Source: Albula goreensis
Taxonomy: Eukaryota > Chordata > Actinopteri > Albuliformes > Albulidae
NCBI GenBank assembly: GCA_022829145.1
Contig: CM040743.1
Location: 47,819,405-47,883,404, forward strand
Length of the DNA: 64,000 bases
Reading direction: 5' to 3'
Part shown: positions 1-12,199 of the stretch, piece after piece
Numbering within the stretch: the stretch's first letter is position 1
Layout: every line of letters begins with the position of its first letter
The notes under the pieces: model-generated
What the model saw: the letters and a program-made list of their open reading frames with translations, nothing else
Databases searched by the model: none
Told to the model about the DNA's origin: nothing
Made by a program: the position numbers and the translations under genes

Positions 1-74
1 TACCAGTGCATGTATTTTTCTAATTAAACAGATTTGTTGCAGCAGTGCTGATTCTCTGTGTTGCCTCATCCCAG

Positions 75-326
75 GTGAAAGTCTGGTTCCAGAACCGCAG
101 GATGAAGTGGAAACGGGTTAAGGTGGGCCAGGTCCGGCCCAAGGGGGAGAGACTGGGTCAGCCAACACCAGGAAGGGGGCCCTGCTACTACCCCCACTTC
201 CCCCGCACGAAATCCATTTCCACACCGCCATGCCAGGACAGCAGACCCACTCTGACTCTGTGGGATGCGAGGACAGCCGAGACGGCACTGAGCATGCTCA
301 GTCTTGATGCCCCTCCCCCTCGATGA
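75..326 (+). CDS. meox2: meox2 last exon (partial, apparent frameshift)
   Basis: This is the 3' exon of a mesenchyme homeobox gene, a homeodomain transcription factor of somite, muscle and vascular development; the upstream exons lie outside the window. An acceptor (ccag) precedes position 75. The exon opens with VKVWFQNRRMKWKRVK, homeodomain helix 3, the usual place of the MEOX intron. The open frame runs to TGA at 324-326, but its tail after VK does not resemble MEOX2. From 122 the frame shifted by one base reads GGPGPAQGG, then RKGALLLP, then GQQTHSDSV and CEDSRDGTEHAQS, ending at TGA 305-307. This matches the known MEOX2 tail (KKGTLLP, QQTGDS, EDSHDSDHSSEHA). One G therefore seems to be missing at 120-124, either a real mutation or an assembly indel. 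meox2 is preferred over meox1 because of that tail and the neighbours sostdc1, ankmy2, bzw2 and tspan13. Confidence 0.9.
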   Translation: MKVWFQNRRMKWKRVKVGQVRPKGERLGQPTPGRGPCYYPHFPRTKSISTPPCQDSRPTLTLWDARTAETALSMLSLDAPPPR

Positions 327-746
327 AAGACTCCGCCCTCCTCACTCAGGAACTAAACACTAGAGGGCCGGTACTCCTCCCTACTTTCATCTCAAACTAA
401 GCATGTCAACTAACGCAAGGGCGTGTGTATGCAAATTTCATTCTAATCAATTACCGCTGCCTTAATTGATTCAATTACTCGTTCAGTAATATCCTTGTGC
501 CTCTATGTATTTTCCTAGTTGAAGCCCAGAATATAGTCAGCAAGCCATCATTAATTTCATATACAGGAACAGTACTTCACCCATGTACTCCACTGGAAAC
601 CATCGCGCTATCCCTATACGTCTTAGAGACATCTGGACATAGAAAAGGACCATTTATGATATCCAGGGGAACCCAGGGATAAAACATGTTTTTGAAAGTT
701 TAAATCTGGTTTCAATATTTGACGGGTTGCAGTGCCCATCAATAAA
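327..746 (+). other. meox2: meox2 3' UTR with poly(A) signal
   Basis: AT-rich sequence follows the stop, with an AATAAA hexamer at 741-746 as the first good poly(A) signal. The end of the transcript is inferred, not seen. Confidence 0.5.
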
Positions 747-3700
747 ACTGTAAATATTATAAAGTAAGATTAAACTGAAGGACAGCGCTCCTCTATTGTC
801 GATATTTATTAAAGCAAGGGAGAAAACCAGAGACAGTGATTTGTTTTGCAGACAAACTCCCTCATTAGAGAGATGTGAATCTTACAGTTTTACTATTTCC
901 ATGAACTAGGCATCTTCTCTGAGTTTTATGAAACTGTAAGCACATCACTAATTTATTGAAAACTATAGTTATCCCTCAGAAATGATCTGTTTTATATGGA
1001 AGTCATATTAAGTAAAGATAGAAATGGATCATCTTCTCCCTGTGTGTTCTCTCTGGGCTTCAGAGCTGATGTGGCTCTGTGCTGCGGCAGATTGATCGTT
1101 AGGGAGGGTGTTACATATTAATATCACAGTCAGCTACCATATAGGTCCGTCATTAGGGAACAATATTGAACATAATTGTTACTGAAATGAATAAGATACT
1201 TGGAGTGCATTAGCAGGTGCATAAGACAATCATTACAGTACTGTTACATTTAAAATTAGCATACAGGCTATTAGTGAGATTAAATGATTGATTTAAAGGC
1301 CAATCATTACATAGCTGAGCTTAATTTTGGTAGTTAGACTTGTGTGGTGGGTGGGTGGGTATTATAGGTTGATCAGTGAGTGAAAATTTAAACCGCAACT
1401 TAAGCAAATCCAGTGTTGTATGCGTCTTTATCATTGCCATGGAAACTGCATTTTGGATATCCTCTCATTTTTGCACTGTTTGGTTGCACTGCCAACATTA
1501 GTCACTACTGTACCATGTCAGTCTTTGATTAAATCTGATTCGCTGGCATCAAACTGAACCTGCAGCCACATTTATTATTGTTTATTAGTTACAATGTATG
1601 GTATGACAGAAATGCTTCTCATTGTTGATTTTGATTAATAAATGATATGTTTCTTCTGAAAAGAAATCAAATCTTAAAACTCTACGTCATTCAAATAATC
1701 CTGGATCAATTATTCTCGTCACATTCGTCTGTTCAATTCCAGGGAAAAATTTTGTATTGCGATGTACACTCTCAATGACATAAATAAAACATCACAAAAC
1801 CGAAGTTAGTTTTACTACTTTTCTTTGTCAGGAAACGTACAGTTTACATATGAATGGGTGATGAAGATTGGTTTCTTTTTTAACCATATTATTGGTAGAG
1901 AGAGCAATTTACCAACATTTTTTCAGAAACGTACGTACACGGCAACAACAGAATAAAAACTGAAAGGTTAGGCTTGAAAGAGACTTACGAGGGTATTGTT
2001 CTTAAATTTCTGAATCATGGTTGAATGAAGTTGTTTAACTAAAATTTACCTAGGTAAATGACGGTTACATCGTTGTACAATTCAATTTAAATGAGTATGT
2101 ATGTATTAATTTAGGCTTATGTTTTACTCAGTGTTGAGGCCGGTGTTCTGAACTGAATAGTTTCAAACACAGTGACCGTTTTTTTGTTCTCAGTTAGGAC
2201 CGTTTAACCGCCCGTGGAACGTCAGAGGAGGCGAGACGGCGCGACTGCCGTGCCGCGCCGCGGGGCGCACAGGATTACAGCGCGTTTGTATCTGTGGTGC
2301 CGCGGGAATGGGTCTGACAGGAAATCCACAGCTGCGCTTTCCCAGATTTAAGACCTCAGCGACTGTACAGACACCACGGGGTCTTTCATTTCAGGCCATC
2401 TTGAAAATCATTTAAAAGGGTCAAATTCATAAATATTTAATAGCCCATATGAACAAATGTTAGATGACAATATTGCATATTGCAAAAATATATCTTGAGT
2501 CATGCTTCATCTTTTTTAAGGAATTAAACTGGACTTAGGCACTAATGTTAAAACAGGCATTCTTTTTTTTTTTAAAAATAAAAATATTGACAAAAAGTTT
2601 CAGTTATTTGCACAGATACAAAAAGATGATTATCGTTTCTGTGTGTACAGGTTAGGTTTAGGTTAAGAGATGATTTAGCATGAAAGCGAAGAGTTCAGTT
2701 TACAACCAACAGAAAAATGAAAGTGACGGTTTTTATTTGAAGTGAAGCAGTGTACAGATCCTATTGGTACTCACGGTTTATCCGCTGTGTCACCCAGACA
2801 AATTCCCTCAATAAGGACGTTCAGCTGCAAAGTTTGTTTAAATGTAGCATACAATGTACACATTTTCAAATAGGTTGGTAAATACTTTTTAAACGTGTAG
2901 TTTTATTATACAAATTATTTTATGGAAATATCATATCAAACAATTAATCAATCGTTTAATTGTAAAGGTGGAGCTGGTAAGTTTGAGGTGTTTAAGGTGC
3001 CGATCGGTTTTCTGATTAATTTACTGCGGAGAAATAAACTCAGACCAATTTAGAATCGCAATGGAATTATGCTTACAGAATGTCAGTGTCCGTCTATTTT
3101 TAAAACGTGCAGAACGAGAAAAAAACACATTTTTACACAGTTTATTGGTGTTCGAGGGTGTGTGTATGTGTCCGTTTGCATGAGAATTTAAAAAATATTA
3201 AAATTAGAGGTGAATCAAAGACGAAACTCATAGAAAACAGATTAAATAAGTCAACAGAATTGCTTCCCCTAGGATGTGGTTCTGTACATGGTTAACGTTA
3301 GGAGGGCAAATACATTTTGTTGGCATTTTTGTCATTCAGAACAAACTGTTCATTACATAATTGTCAATGCATTCACATACCTTTGTACGGTTCCCTGTAA
3401 GATATGTTTTATTTTTATTTGCTTGTTTGACGGTTACTCAAGTCAGAAGAGGGGATGGGTAAGAGCTGATCTGGTTTGCAGAGGCTGCACAGAATTCCGA
3501 GGTAAAACGTTAATGTTTTTTACGGGGCTCACAAAAGGAAAGGGTTATTTACAATCCTCTCTAGGCGTTTTTAAGTATCCAGATGTTTAAACGGATGGGT
3601 TACCTGTGCGCTTATACAAGAAACCGGAAACCGCGCAGATGTTGACGGTATCGTAGCAGGGGGTATCTCGTAGGAATATTGTTTTCATATAACCAGCATA

Positions 3701-4075
3701 AGTTTAAAAACTCCTGCCCCTGCGTTCCATGTGTTGCAGTTATATAGAGTTATGAAAGTCAGATAAGCGGCATATCAAGCCTGAACTGGGAGAACGGGTC
3801 GAGGCCTCAGGGTCCTGAGGGCATCCGGAGTGAACGTGACTGGTGCGCATGCGCAATGCTTCTGCTGAAAGCTCACAGTGCGAGAGACTGGTCGTGAGAA
3901 AGTACAGGTGCTCGTGGGTAAGAGTTCTGCACCAATGCTGCCGCGTGCCACTTACACTGTGAGTTGCACCTGGGATAAAACATCTGACCGATGTCAGCAA
4001 CAAACAGCAATGTAAACTATTTAATTCAATGTATTGCCATGATAACAATGGCTTTATAACAATGATTCTAACATT
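747..4075. other. Intergenic, AT-rich, no gene seen
   Basis: No convincing coding exon was found. The stretch about 1020-1380 is low in simple repeats and rich in homeobox-type ATTA/TAAT cores, so it resembles conserved non-coding DNA beside developmental genes; this is an impression without alignment. A short GC-rich block with several CpGs lies at about 2205-2300. The open frames at 3107-3590 show no recognisable protein. Confidence 0.4.
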
Positions 4076-4079
4076 CTAA

Positions 4080-4195
4080 GGCACACACACACATGCACAC
4101 CTGTACTGATGTGCACACACACACACACACACACAGACTTGCACTGGTAGGCACACACATGCACACGCACAAACACCTGCACTGGTGTACACAGA
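4080..4195. repeat. (CA)n-rich microsatellite
   Basis: Imperfect CA runs interrupted by short TGCA and CTGTACTGATG blocks. A purine-rich patch follows at about 4225-4310. Confidence 0.85.
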
Positions 4196-5162
4196 ACAAC
4201 AGAGAATTAGCCAGACAGATTGAGTGAGGGAGGGGGAAAAAAAAAGAAAGAAAGCATTTACAAGAAAAAGAGAAGAGGGAGAGGAAGGGGGGAAAGAGAA
4301 AGAGTGAGGACTTTGCGGGGATGGTGCTTCTGTACTGCCAAAAGTACAGGCTGGGCTCTAATGATTTGAATACAGTGCAGATTTGCACAGTTCCACAGAT
4401 ATTCACAACAATCAAATGATTTCATTGCAAGGCTGAAAACTAAAAGCTGGGTGCAGCGATTCTCACCCTGACAGGAACAATACACAGAATATATTCCTCC
4501 AAAAAGAACCTGACAGTGTCACAGACAACAAAATATCAGCAAAAAAAGGAAAGACTTTTTTTTTCCTTTGTGTACAATTAATGTTAATCAAGAAAAAGAT
4601 CCCAAAAAGACCCACCCAGAAAACACAAGCACAGAGTGGTGATGTGGGGGTCCACAGAAATATAATATAAAATCTAAATATCTACATACAAATATATAAA
4701 TATATATGACCTCAAAAATATATGAAATATATTTGCGCTGAAATATATATATAAACCTTGAGGTTAGTCTGCGACTGTGCAGGTTTTTGAACTGAACGGA
4801 TGACGCAGCGATGCTTTTTTAAAAGTCGTGTTTCTTGGAGGGGGGGTAAACCTCCAAGGACTGTCCAGGACCACTGAAGCTCCTCTGGGAGGCGAGGCAG
4901 CTGGAGACAACCCGAGAGGGTCAGGAAGCACCATGGAGCCAGCGCAAAGAGTCCCACCATATTTCACCAGTGCATTGGGTAGAAAATGAATCCCAAACTC
5001 GGCGGTTGTGGCAGGCAGCGGTCGGACACAGTCCCAAAGCTTTATTGTTGTCAGCTGACCGGCTGTAGGTGAATATTCCCTCTCTGTAATTACGCTGTCA
5101 CGTCGGACCACAACAAACAGGAGACTCAAACTGGGTCTGACAGCTCTCATCTCTGAGAGTGA

Positions 5163-5510
5163 GTCAGGATGCACATGCAAGAACACACATACAATGCATA
5201 CACACACGCACACACACTCACACAGTCGCACAGACACACATATAATGCATACACACACACACTCACGCACGCACGCACACGCATGCACTCACAGTCGCAC
5301 AGACACACATATAATGTATGCAAACACAAACACAAACATACATGCAAGGACACAGACACACACACATACACACAGACCAACATACATGCAAGGACACATG
5401 CACACACAAATACACACACAAACATACACATGCAAGATCACACAGACACAAACATATATGTACATGCAGACATGCACATATGCACTCACTTACACGCTAA
5501 CCTAATTGTA
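5163..5510. repeat. Long imperfect (CA)n array with higher-order repeats
   Basis: About 350 bp of CA-rich DNA. Larger units recur, such as GTCGCACAGACACACATATA and CATACATGCAAGGACACA. Several frames stay open on both strands only because of composition. Confidence 0.85.
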
Positions 5511-5515
5511 TATAA

Positions 5516-8095
5516 TATGTAGCTATACATATATACAATATCCACAACACACCAATCACAATTCCTTCCCATTTTTCTCCAAAGACAACAAAACTTCTGT
5601 ACATATATATATAGATACATGAAAATGGAGAGAAGGAGAGAGAGAGGTCTCTATGATTCACTGCACACAGAGCAGAGAGTTCGTGCTCTCTCACACCCAC
5701 AGAGAGTATATAAGGACTTACAGCTGATTCACTTAGCCGTATTGTTTGGGGAAAAATGTTTACGATGGTCATGATTCATTAAGAGAATGTCATCTGCACT
5801 GGCTATTTTTAATGTCCTGTGTCTTATTTACAAACATATAATTTATGCTGAAATTAAGGTTTAAAATTTAGCATCATCAGTATGTAGATTTCTTGGTTTT
5901 TCTTCTCAAAGTTCCTGAAGTGTCATTTTTGTTGTTCATATTTCCTGTGATTACCTGTGAATAGATGTTGTGAGATAATTTAGAGAGCACTGTCCTGGCA
6001 ATGTTATCCCACCCCAGATCATAAGTTTGATCAGAATTTCCCCAATTTTCCCTCATAGGTAACTGGAGCTTCCCCTTAATCAGTTTCTCTGTGATCATGC
6101 AGTCTTATGAGTCATGACCCGGTATGACCAGGACTCGAAGAAATGTAATCGCTCATGTTGAATTGTAGAAATACAGCGCCCCCTTGAGGGCAAGTCTGGG
6201 TCATGTGGCAAAGGACCAAGCTGTTTGTGAAATTGCTCTTCCACCTTAGAAGGCAGGTCCATCTTCCCAGTACCTGGCTTCCTCTCTCCCGGAGGCAGAG
6301 ACACAGGCATCTGGGATCGTTTAGTCATGTCTGCCACTAACTGTGATGACACATTAGCCTGATGATGTCATAGTTTTTGCTGTGTTACAGCACCTCTTTT
6401 ACCTGAAGCTGATATAATCTTAGGATAAGCTTTTTGTGGTCTTCAGTATATTTTCTGGTCTGTGTTTTAATAATACTTTATTTGTTTTAAATGAGGCACA
6501 AATTAATAATAGATTAATAAATGAATGGGCATTTGTCATTGACTGAGGTCCCTGCTGTAAGGCAGAACAACTTGAGCATCTTTAGGTTTTTTATTTCTTC
6601 CTTCTGCCCACCGGGGTATTTGCTAAGGTGAATTAGGTTGAGAACCTGCCTTACGGTTCAACGGCTGAGTCCAAGTAAGGATTCAAACCAGCAACCTCCT
6701 GGACACAATTGCTAAACCACAACTGCCTAGCGGCTCATGACCATGACAGTCTCACAATGAAGAATAATATTTAGTATTACTCTAATAACATAATTAGTAG
6801 CTTAATTAAACACTACGGATGTTTTGACTGGATATCTGACTTCTAATTTGGCATGAGATTAGAACATCCAAATTCACAGTGAAACGATTATGCATTTACT
6901 GCGTCTCTTCCTGTCATCTTATTCCACATCTATGGTCCGCTAGTGAAGGGCGTGCTTTGAGCTGACCTCCAGAGGGAAAAAGGAAGTACGACACCACATA
7001 AACTTATGAGGATTTTGTCCAACTCCACCGCTAGATGTCGCTGTAATATCATAAATCAGTTCCAGCGCCATAGGATTTTAGAGATGCTAAAGACCGTTGG
7101 ACTGAGGTGAGAAACTTCCCAATACAACAAATAGAAAACACTGGACATGCATTTTCTCAGTCAAGCAAACAGTTTTATGACAGATTTTCAAACACTGTAC
7201 TAACTACTGACGTCAGAAAATTAAATAGGTAACGCCAGTTTTATCGAAGGTGGCTTGTTTACTTATACTGCTTGCTAAGTCACAGTGGCAGTAACGTTAC
7301 ATCTTGACTGCTCAAGTGGCTGCTCATATTGCCAAATAGTAAAGACGTAGCTATTTGCTGTGTATTTTGGATTCATACACCCTGCACTTTGAGTCTTTAA
7401 AGATAATTATGCCCCATTGTGGTTAGAGCCAACATGTGTTTCTAATGGGAGCAGTCAACAGAAAAAAGAGGAGGGGAAAAAAATCTGTCATTTGTGTGAG
7501 TTCGGATAGTTGACATCCACACCGCACAAAGTCCTCGGGAAACAAGTTTCTTTTATGTTCTTCTCGGTCGCCGGTGTCTGGTCACGAACTACGAGAGAGT
7601 TGTGACACCGCGTTGCTCGCTAAAACGCGCCGAGGTTTAAAATATGGTCTGAAGGTCTTGAGCTGGAACAGACCGTAAAACATGACAGGACTGTAGAGCT
7701 AAACCTTAGCGTGAGCACCGCCACAGCTCTATCCCGCTCATAGGGCCGATGCGTAACGGCTATTCCATTATGGAACCGTAAAGAACTGATTTCGGAATAA
7801 CTGATAAAACGAAAACCAGCAAAAAAGGCGGCCTTGCAGGACTGGAACTGATGTCCGCCAGTGTTGGCGTTCTCATCTGGTCTGTATGTATCTAAACGCG
7901 AAACATTACTTGCTCTTCGGTAGCTTACGGCCCATCACATACCTACCGAGCGGGGATTCTCTTCTTCTTAGGTAAAGTGTCTGTTTGTGCTAAGTGCTTT
8001 CTGGTTGCCATGATTCGTGCATTTACAGGTATTAATTATATAGCAACTTATTATATTTGCTTTGCAGAGACCTGGCACAGGACATCAGCTGAATA
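5516..8095. other. Intergenic, no gene seen apart from one SINE
   Basis: AT-rich unique sequence with a tRNA-like SINE remnant at 6618-6730. Open frames here are short and unlike known proteins. No CRPPA exon, the human neighbour between MEOX2 and SOSTDC1, was recognised. Confidence 0.4.
6618..6730 (-). mobile_element. tRNA-derived SINE remnant
   Basis: On the minus strand the head reads CTAGGCAGTTGTGGTTTAGC, followed by a box-B-like GGTTTGAATCC. This is the RNA polymerase III promoter layout of a tRNA-derived SINE. The 3' end is unclear. Confidence 0.55.
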
Positions 8096-8101
8096 AACAG
8101 T

Positions 8102-8124
8102 ACACACACACACACACACACACT
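8102..8124. repeat. (CA)n microsatellite
   Basis: A short nearly pure CA run. Confidence 0.85.
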
Positions 8125-8427
8125 AGGCCAACATGTCTCTTGGGGGAATGTTACAATTTGATATTATCCCATTAAATTATAACACCTCCTGGCTGGATTT
8201 TTTTTTTTTTGGCGCTGAATAATTTTCAGCTTACAGAAGTACATCCAGAACAGAACTGACATTAGAAATCTCTCTCTTTATACTCGGCCAACGTGCTGTG
8301 AGAGACAGTCCTGTGGCTGTGAGGGACTCACATTTTTAATGCTTAATCATCAGCAGTCAAACAGGCTTCCAATAACTACACTGAAAGGTGATTTGTTCAC
8401 CCAGGACACCTGTACAAATAACCAGAA

Positions 8428-8684
8428 ACACGCACACACACACACACACTCACAGGCACACACACACACACTCACAGGCACACACTCACACAGGCACACA
8501 CACACACACACAGAGCTCTCTCACACAGTCACACACACAGAGCTGTTTCACACAGTCGCACACACACACACACAGAGCTCTCTCACACAGTCACACACAC
8601 ACACAGGCACGCACACACACACACAGTCACACGCACACACACACAGAGCTCTCTCACACAGTCGCACACACACACACACAGAGC
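8428..8684. repeat. (CA)n array with embedded AGAGCTCTCTCACACAGTC units
   Basis: CA runs alternate with an AGAGCTSTYTCACACAGTC block that recurs several times, so a higher-order unit has expanded with the microsatellite. Confidence 0.85.
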
Positions 8685-8854
8685 AGTAATCGGGGTACGA
8701 CTCCAGGACCACACAGGAACCCCAACCAGTAAATACCTGCAACTCCCATCTATGTTTCCATGATTGTTTACTGACATACAGCACACACGCCAAAATGTGC
8801 CACGAGGAAGAGGAGGAATCTCCAGAGTCCCTCAGTAATCTGGTACAGTGACAG

Positions 8855-8885
8855 AGTGTGTGTGTGTGTGTATGTGTGTGTGTGC

Positions 8886-8933
<48 letters not shown>

Positions 8934-8941
8934 TGTGTGTA

Positions 8942-8974
<33 letters not shown>

Positions 8975-9006
8975 GTGTGTGTGTGTGAGTGAGTGTGTGT
9001 GTGTGT
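8855..9006. repeat. (GT)n microsatellite
   Basis: About 150 bp of GT with few interruptions. It lies 170 bp from the CA array and in opposite strand sense, so the two could pair as an inverted repeat. Confidence 0.9.
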
Positions 9007-10340
9007 TGTGGTCCTCACTCATACAGAGCTGTGAGGTGTTTCATTGTTATCCTGCACTTCATAAATAACTCTATTCTCTGATTGCACAATTAACTCAGCT
9101 CATCTGGTTCCTTGAGTCTAAACTGGTGTAAAAATGTTCTCTCTCCTGCCTTTACCAACAAGCGCTAATGTATAGTACCCCCAAAAAAAAAAAAAAAAAA
9201 ACAAAGTAAAAAACCTGCCCTGAAAACAAGATCATGCCTACCATCTAAACCGGAAACATGTTATTTAAAGATATTGACAGGAAATCTTATATCTGATCCT
9301 TGAGGGTGGTCAAAAGAACAGGAGTCGGGCTATCAGTAGACTTGCATATAGTGGAGTGATTGGCATAGGAATATGTGTGCATGTTCAAGGGTGTACCACA
9401 AAGAACACTGGTTATCCAGCTAACTTTGGTAAATATGATGAAACTGGCTGAGCACTATTAAACTAGCTCCAAATCAATTTTAATGTGCTCAAAATACACA
9501 GTAACAGCTAGTGTACATCTGCCCGTGAGCTGGGGAACCGCACCCTTTGTTCAGGAGGTGTTCCTTCTGCAAAAAGTTGTGTCAGTGGATTTACCGCCTT
9601 ACACCGGAGGAGAGAAATTATCAATGCCTAGAAAAAAAAAAACAAAAAACTTCAAAGCAAAGTAAGCAGGATTAAGGTGCGACTAATTTTGGAGCTGAAA
9701 TTCCCACCGTTTAAGTTGGAGGCCTGGCTCAGAGCCATCTGGAACGGGGAAAAGATCCGGAGTTTGATCGCCTCTCGTTTGTTGTGGTTGTAAAATAACA
9801 CCTCAAGATACTTGAACAAGGAGTAGAGGAAATAAATGCCTTCTCTGTAATGTCTCTCTCTCTCAGACACATACACACACACACACACACACTAATGTCA
9901 GTGTTGACTGTGGAGTGGTGCGTATGTAGCATTAGCGTTGACCAAGGAGGGAGGGATTTTGTCAGTAGGAATATCCTTGTTTCACTGTTCTACAGTGACC
10001 TCTGCTGGTCAGGCAAATACACCTCCAATTGTTATCCACACAATCACTCTTTTCTTCACCTGTTCGTTCACTCTCCAGTTTTCATTCTCACCCTCTCCCT
10101 TTCCATCTTGATGGTTTCTTTGTTTCTTTTTCTCTCTCTCTTATTCATTTGCTCAATTGCTTTATGTCTTCCTCACTTACTTATTCACTCTGTTTCTTTC
10201 ACAGACACTTTCACATTGATTCTCGAACACTTTTTTTCCTCTCTCTCTCCCTTTCTCACTCCCTCTCTTTCTCCACCTTTCTCCCCCTCATAAACACCTG
10301 TAATCTCTTCTCATGTTCGTGGCTCCTTGTTTGCAGCTCC
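9007..10340. other. Intergenic, no gene seen
   Basis: Contains an A-tract at 9184-9201, a CA run at 9869-9892 and a pyrimidine-rich stretch at about 10040-10290. The frames open across the pyrimidine-rich stretch are low complexity. Confidence 0.4.
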
Positions 10341-10344
10341 TCTG

Positions 10345-10496
10345 ACAACAAGGGCTTCCTACACATACATCACCATGGCGACGATGAGGGCTTCCAACAC
10401 ATACATCACCATGACGATGATGAGGGCTTCCAACACATATATCACCATGATGACGATGAGGGCTTCCAACACATACATCACCATGACGACACCTTT
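10345..10496. repeat. 36-bp minisatellite, about 4 copies
   Basis: The unit contains GAGGGCTTCCAACACATACA followed by TCACCATGACGATGA. The 36-bp period keeps reading frames open; one plus frame reads HHHDDDEGFQHI per unit. No start, splice context or homologue supports translation. Confidence 0.85.
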
Positions 10497-10711
10497 TGGC
10501 GGCCTCTGACAAGGGGATCCAGTATCACCGGTGCTGTTTCCTCTCAGCCGCCGTGGCAACCCTGGAGGGGGGGCAGACAATCAAACACTGTCACTGTGTC
10601 CAGATGGTGTTACCAAAACGGCACAACCAAGTGTGCAGAAAAGTGTCTTTCTTTCCCCCTTTCTGGTACACTGCTGGTGAGAAGATAATTATATATTGCA
10701 TAATATTGTGT

Positions 10712-10887
10712 GGGCAGCCTGTGGTCTAGTGGCTAAGGTACATGACTGGGACCCTTGAGGTTGGCAGTTCAAGCCCCAGTCCAGCCACAAGCAAGAACAC
10801 CATTGCTGTTGGGCCCTTCAGCAAGGCCCCTAACCCCACAGTGCTCCCAGGGGGGACTGGCCCTTTGGATAAAAGCATCAGCTAAAA
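10712..10887 (+). mobile_element. V-SINE-like SINE, plus orientation
   Basis: The head reads GGGCAGCCTGTGGTCTAGTG and the box-B-like part is GGCAGTTCAAGCCCC. A central part with TTGCTGTTGGGCCCTTCAGC follows. The tail TTTGGATAAAAGCATCAGCT is the hallmark tail of fish V-SINEs. A diverged inverted relative sits at 25118-25306. Confidence 0.8.
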
Positions 10888-10989
10888 TTACTATTATAAT
10901 AAGTATTTAAAAAAAGATAATTGTAGATTGTGCATAAAATAAATACTTCCATTGTCAGAGTAATGGTTAGATTGTGTATAAAATAAATT

Positions 10990-11013
10990 ATTCATATATA
11001 TATATATATATAC
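10990..11013. repeat. (TA)n microsatellite
   Basis: A short AT/TA run followed by CATACACAC. Confidence 0.85.
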
Positions 11014-11019
11014 ATACAC

Positions 11020-11915
11020 ACTTTCACTGACAGAATAGATTGTCAGAGTAATGTTCACTAAGTCAAACTGTTCAGTTAAATTCCAAAGAAGAAGAAGGAG
11101 GCTGAGTCATTAGGACCTGATTTACTTATTATGTGCAAAAAGACTAGGAGTAGTGATTGGTTGAGGTGGTTTACTTGCTCCAATCACAAATCATGTTACT
11201 GAAATAGTGTGTGCCAAACTCTTAACATGGGCCAAAGGCTTTGATAAATCCAGCCCATACTACTGAGGGTTTGAGGATACAGAGATAAACAAAAAGAGTT
11301 AGGGATTTGATTAACAAAGACAGTGTAATCGTATTAAAAGTTTGGTTTAAAGTTTTGATACAGTCGAGACTCAATCATCCGTCCAAAAACCCGTTACCGC
11401 AAATAATCTGCCTGGTCACGTCAAAACACAAGGATCTCTTTAGCAGATTATACGATTAGGAAACCGCCCATGGCAGCAAATTTCCCAGCAAAAACACTGT
11501 GGTGGGCAATGCCGGCGGAATTTCGTGAACCTTCCTTTATTCTGTTTTCTTTTGGTGAGCACGTAATCCGAGGATTGGTTCACACGCTAAAATTCAGAAA
11601 CCCCCCACCGCAGTTTGTTTAGGCGTGGCATTCGATCCAGCTCACCATGAAATCGCTGGACTCTGACAGGAACACGACTCTTTCTTCTTCAGCCTGTATT
11701 CCTTTGTTTTCTTTCCTTCCAAACTTCTGGAAATGGAAGTTACAGTTTGTTAGATTACTGCATTTTTTGCCGAAACAAGTATGGCCGTTCCTAGGGAGCT
11801 GTAGCCAGAGTTACGCTGAAGGTCAACAGTTGACTCAGCTTGAATGGCCACCTCCAACTGGATCTTCATCAACTGGTAAAAGATCCTGATCTGGTAGAAG
11901 AAGCAACTACCCACT
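11020..11915. other. Intergenic, no gene seen
   Basis: Unique sequence without a recognisable exon. The frame at 11647-11889 has no known relatives that I can see. Confidence 0.35.
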
Positions 11916-11917
11916 GT

Positions 11918-12192
11918 CAGGTTATGAGCAGCCTGGTCAGGCTCATAGCGCTGTAAGGTTATGAGCAGCCTGGTCAGGCTCATAGTGCTGTAAGGTTATG
12001 AGCAGCCTGGTCAGGCTCATAGCGCTGTAAGGTTATGAGCAGCCTGGTCAGGCTCATAGCGCTGTAAGATTATGAGCAGCCTGGTCAGGCTCATAGTGCT
12101 GTAAGGTTATGAGCAGCCTGGTCAGGCTCATAGTGCTGTAAGGTTATGAGCAGCCTGGTCAGGCTCATAGTGCTGTAAGGTTATGAGCAGCT
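11918..12192. repeat. 37-bp minisatellite, about 7 copies, hairpin unit
   Basis: The unit core is GAGCAGCCTGGTCAGGCTCA followed by TAGYGCTGTAAGGTTAT. Each unit contains AGCCTG-GT-CAGGCT, a 6-bp inverted repeat with a 2-bp loop. The array is nearly homogeneous, with C/T differences at one site. Confidence 0.9.
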
Positions 12193-12199
12193 TGTTTGG

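Noticed and set aside
75-326. meox1 instead of meox2
   Set aside because: The frame-shifted tail (CEDSRDGTEHAQS) and the gene order match MEOX2.
5147-5522. Cys/Val- or His/Thr-rich frames in CA arrays, and similar ones at 8339-9022 and 22501-22847
   Set aside because: Translations of (CA)n/(GT)n; no gene features.
10029-10688. 219-codon plus frame
   Set aside because: It runs through a pyrimidine-rich tract and a 36-bp repeat whose period keeps it open.
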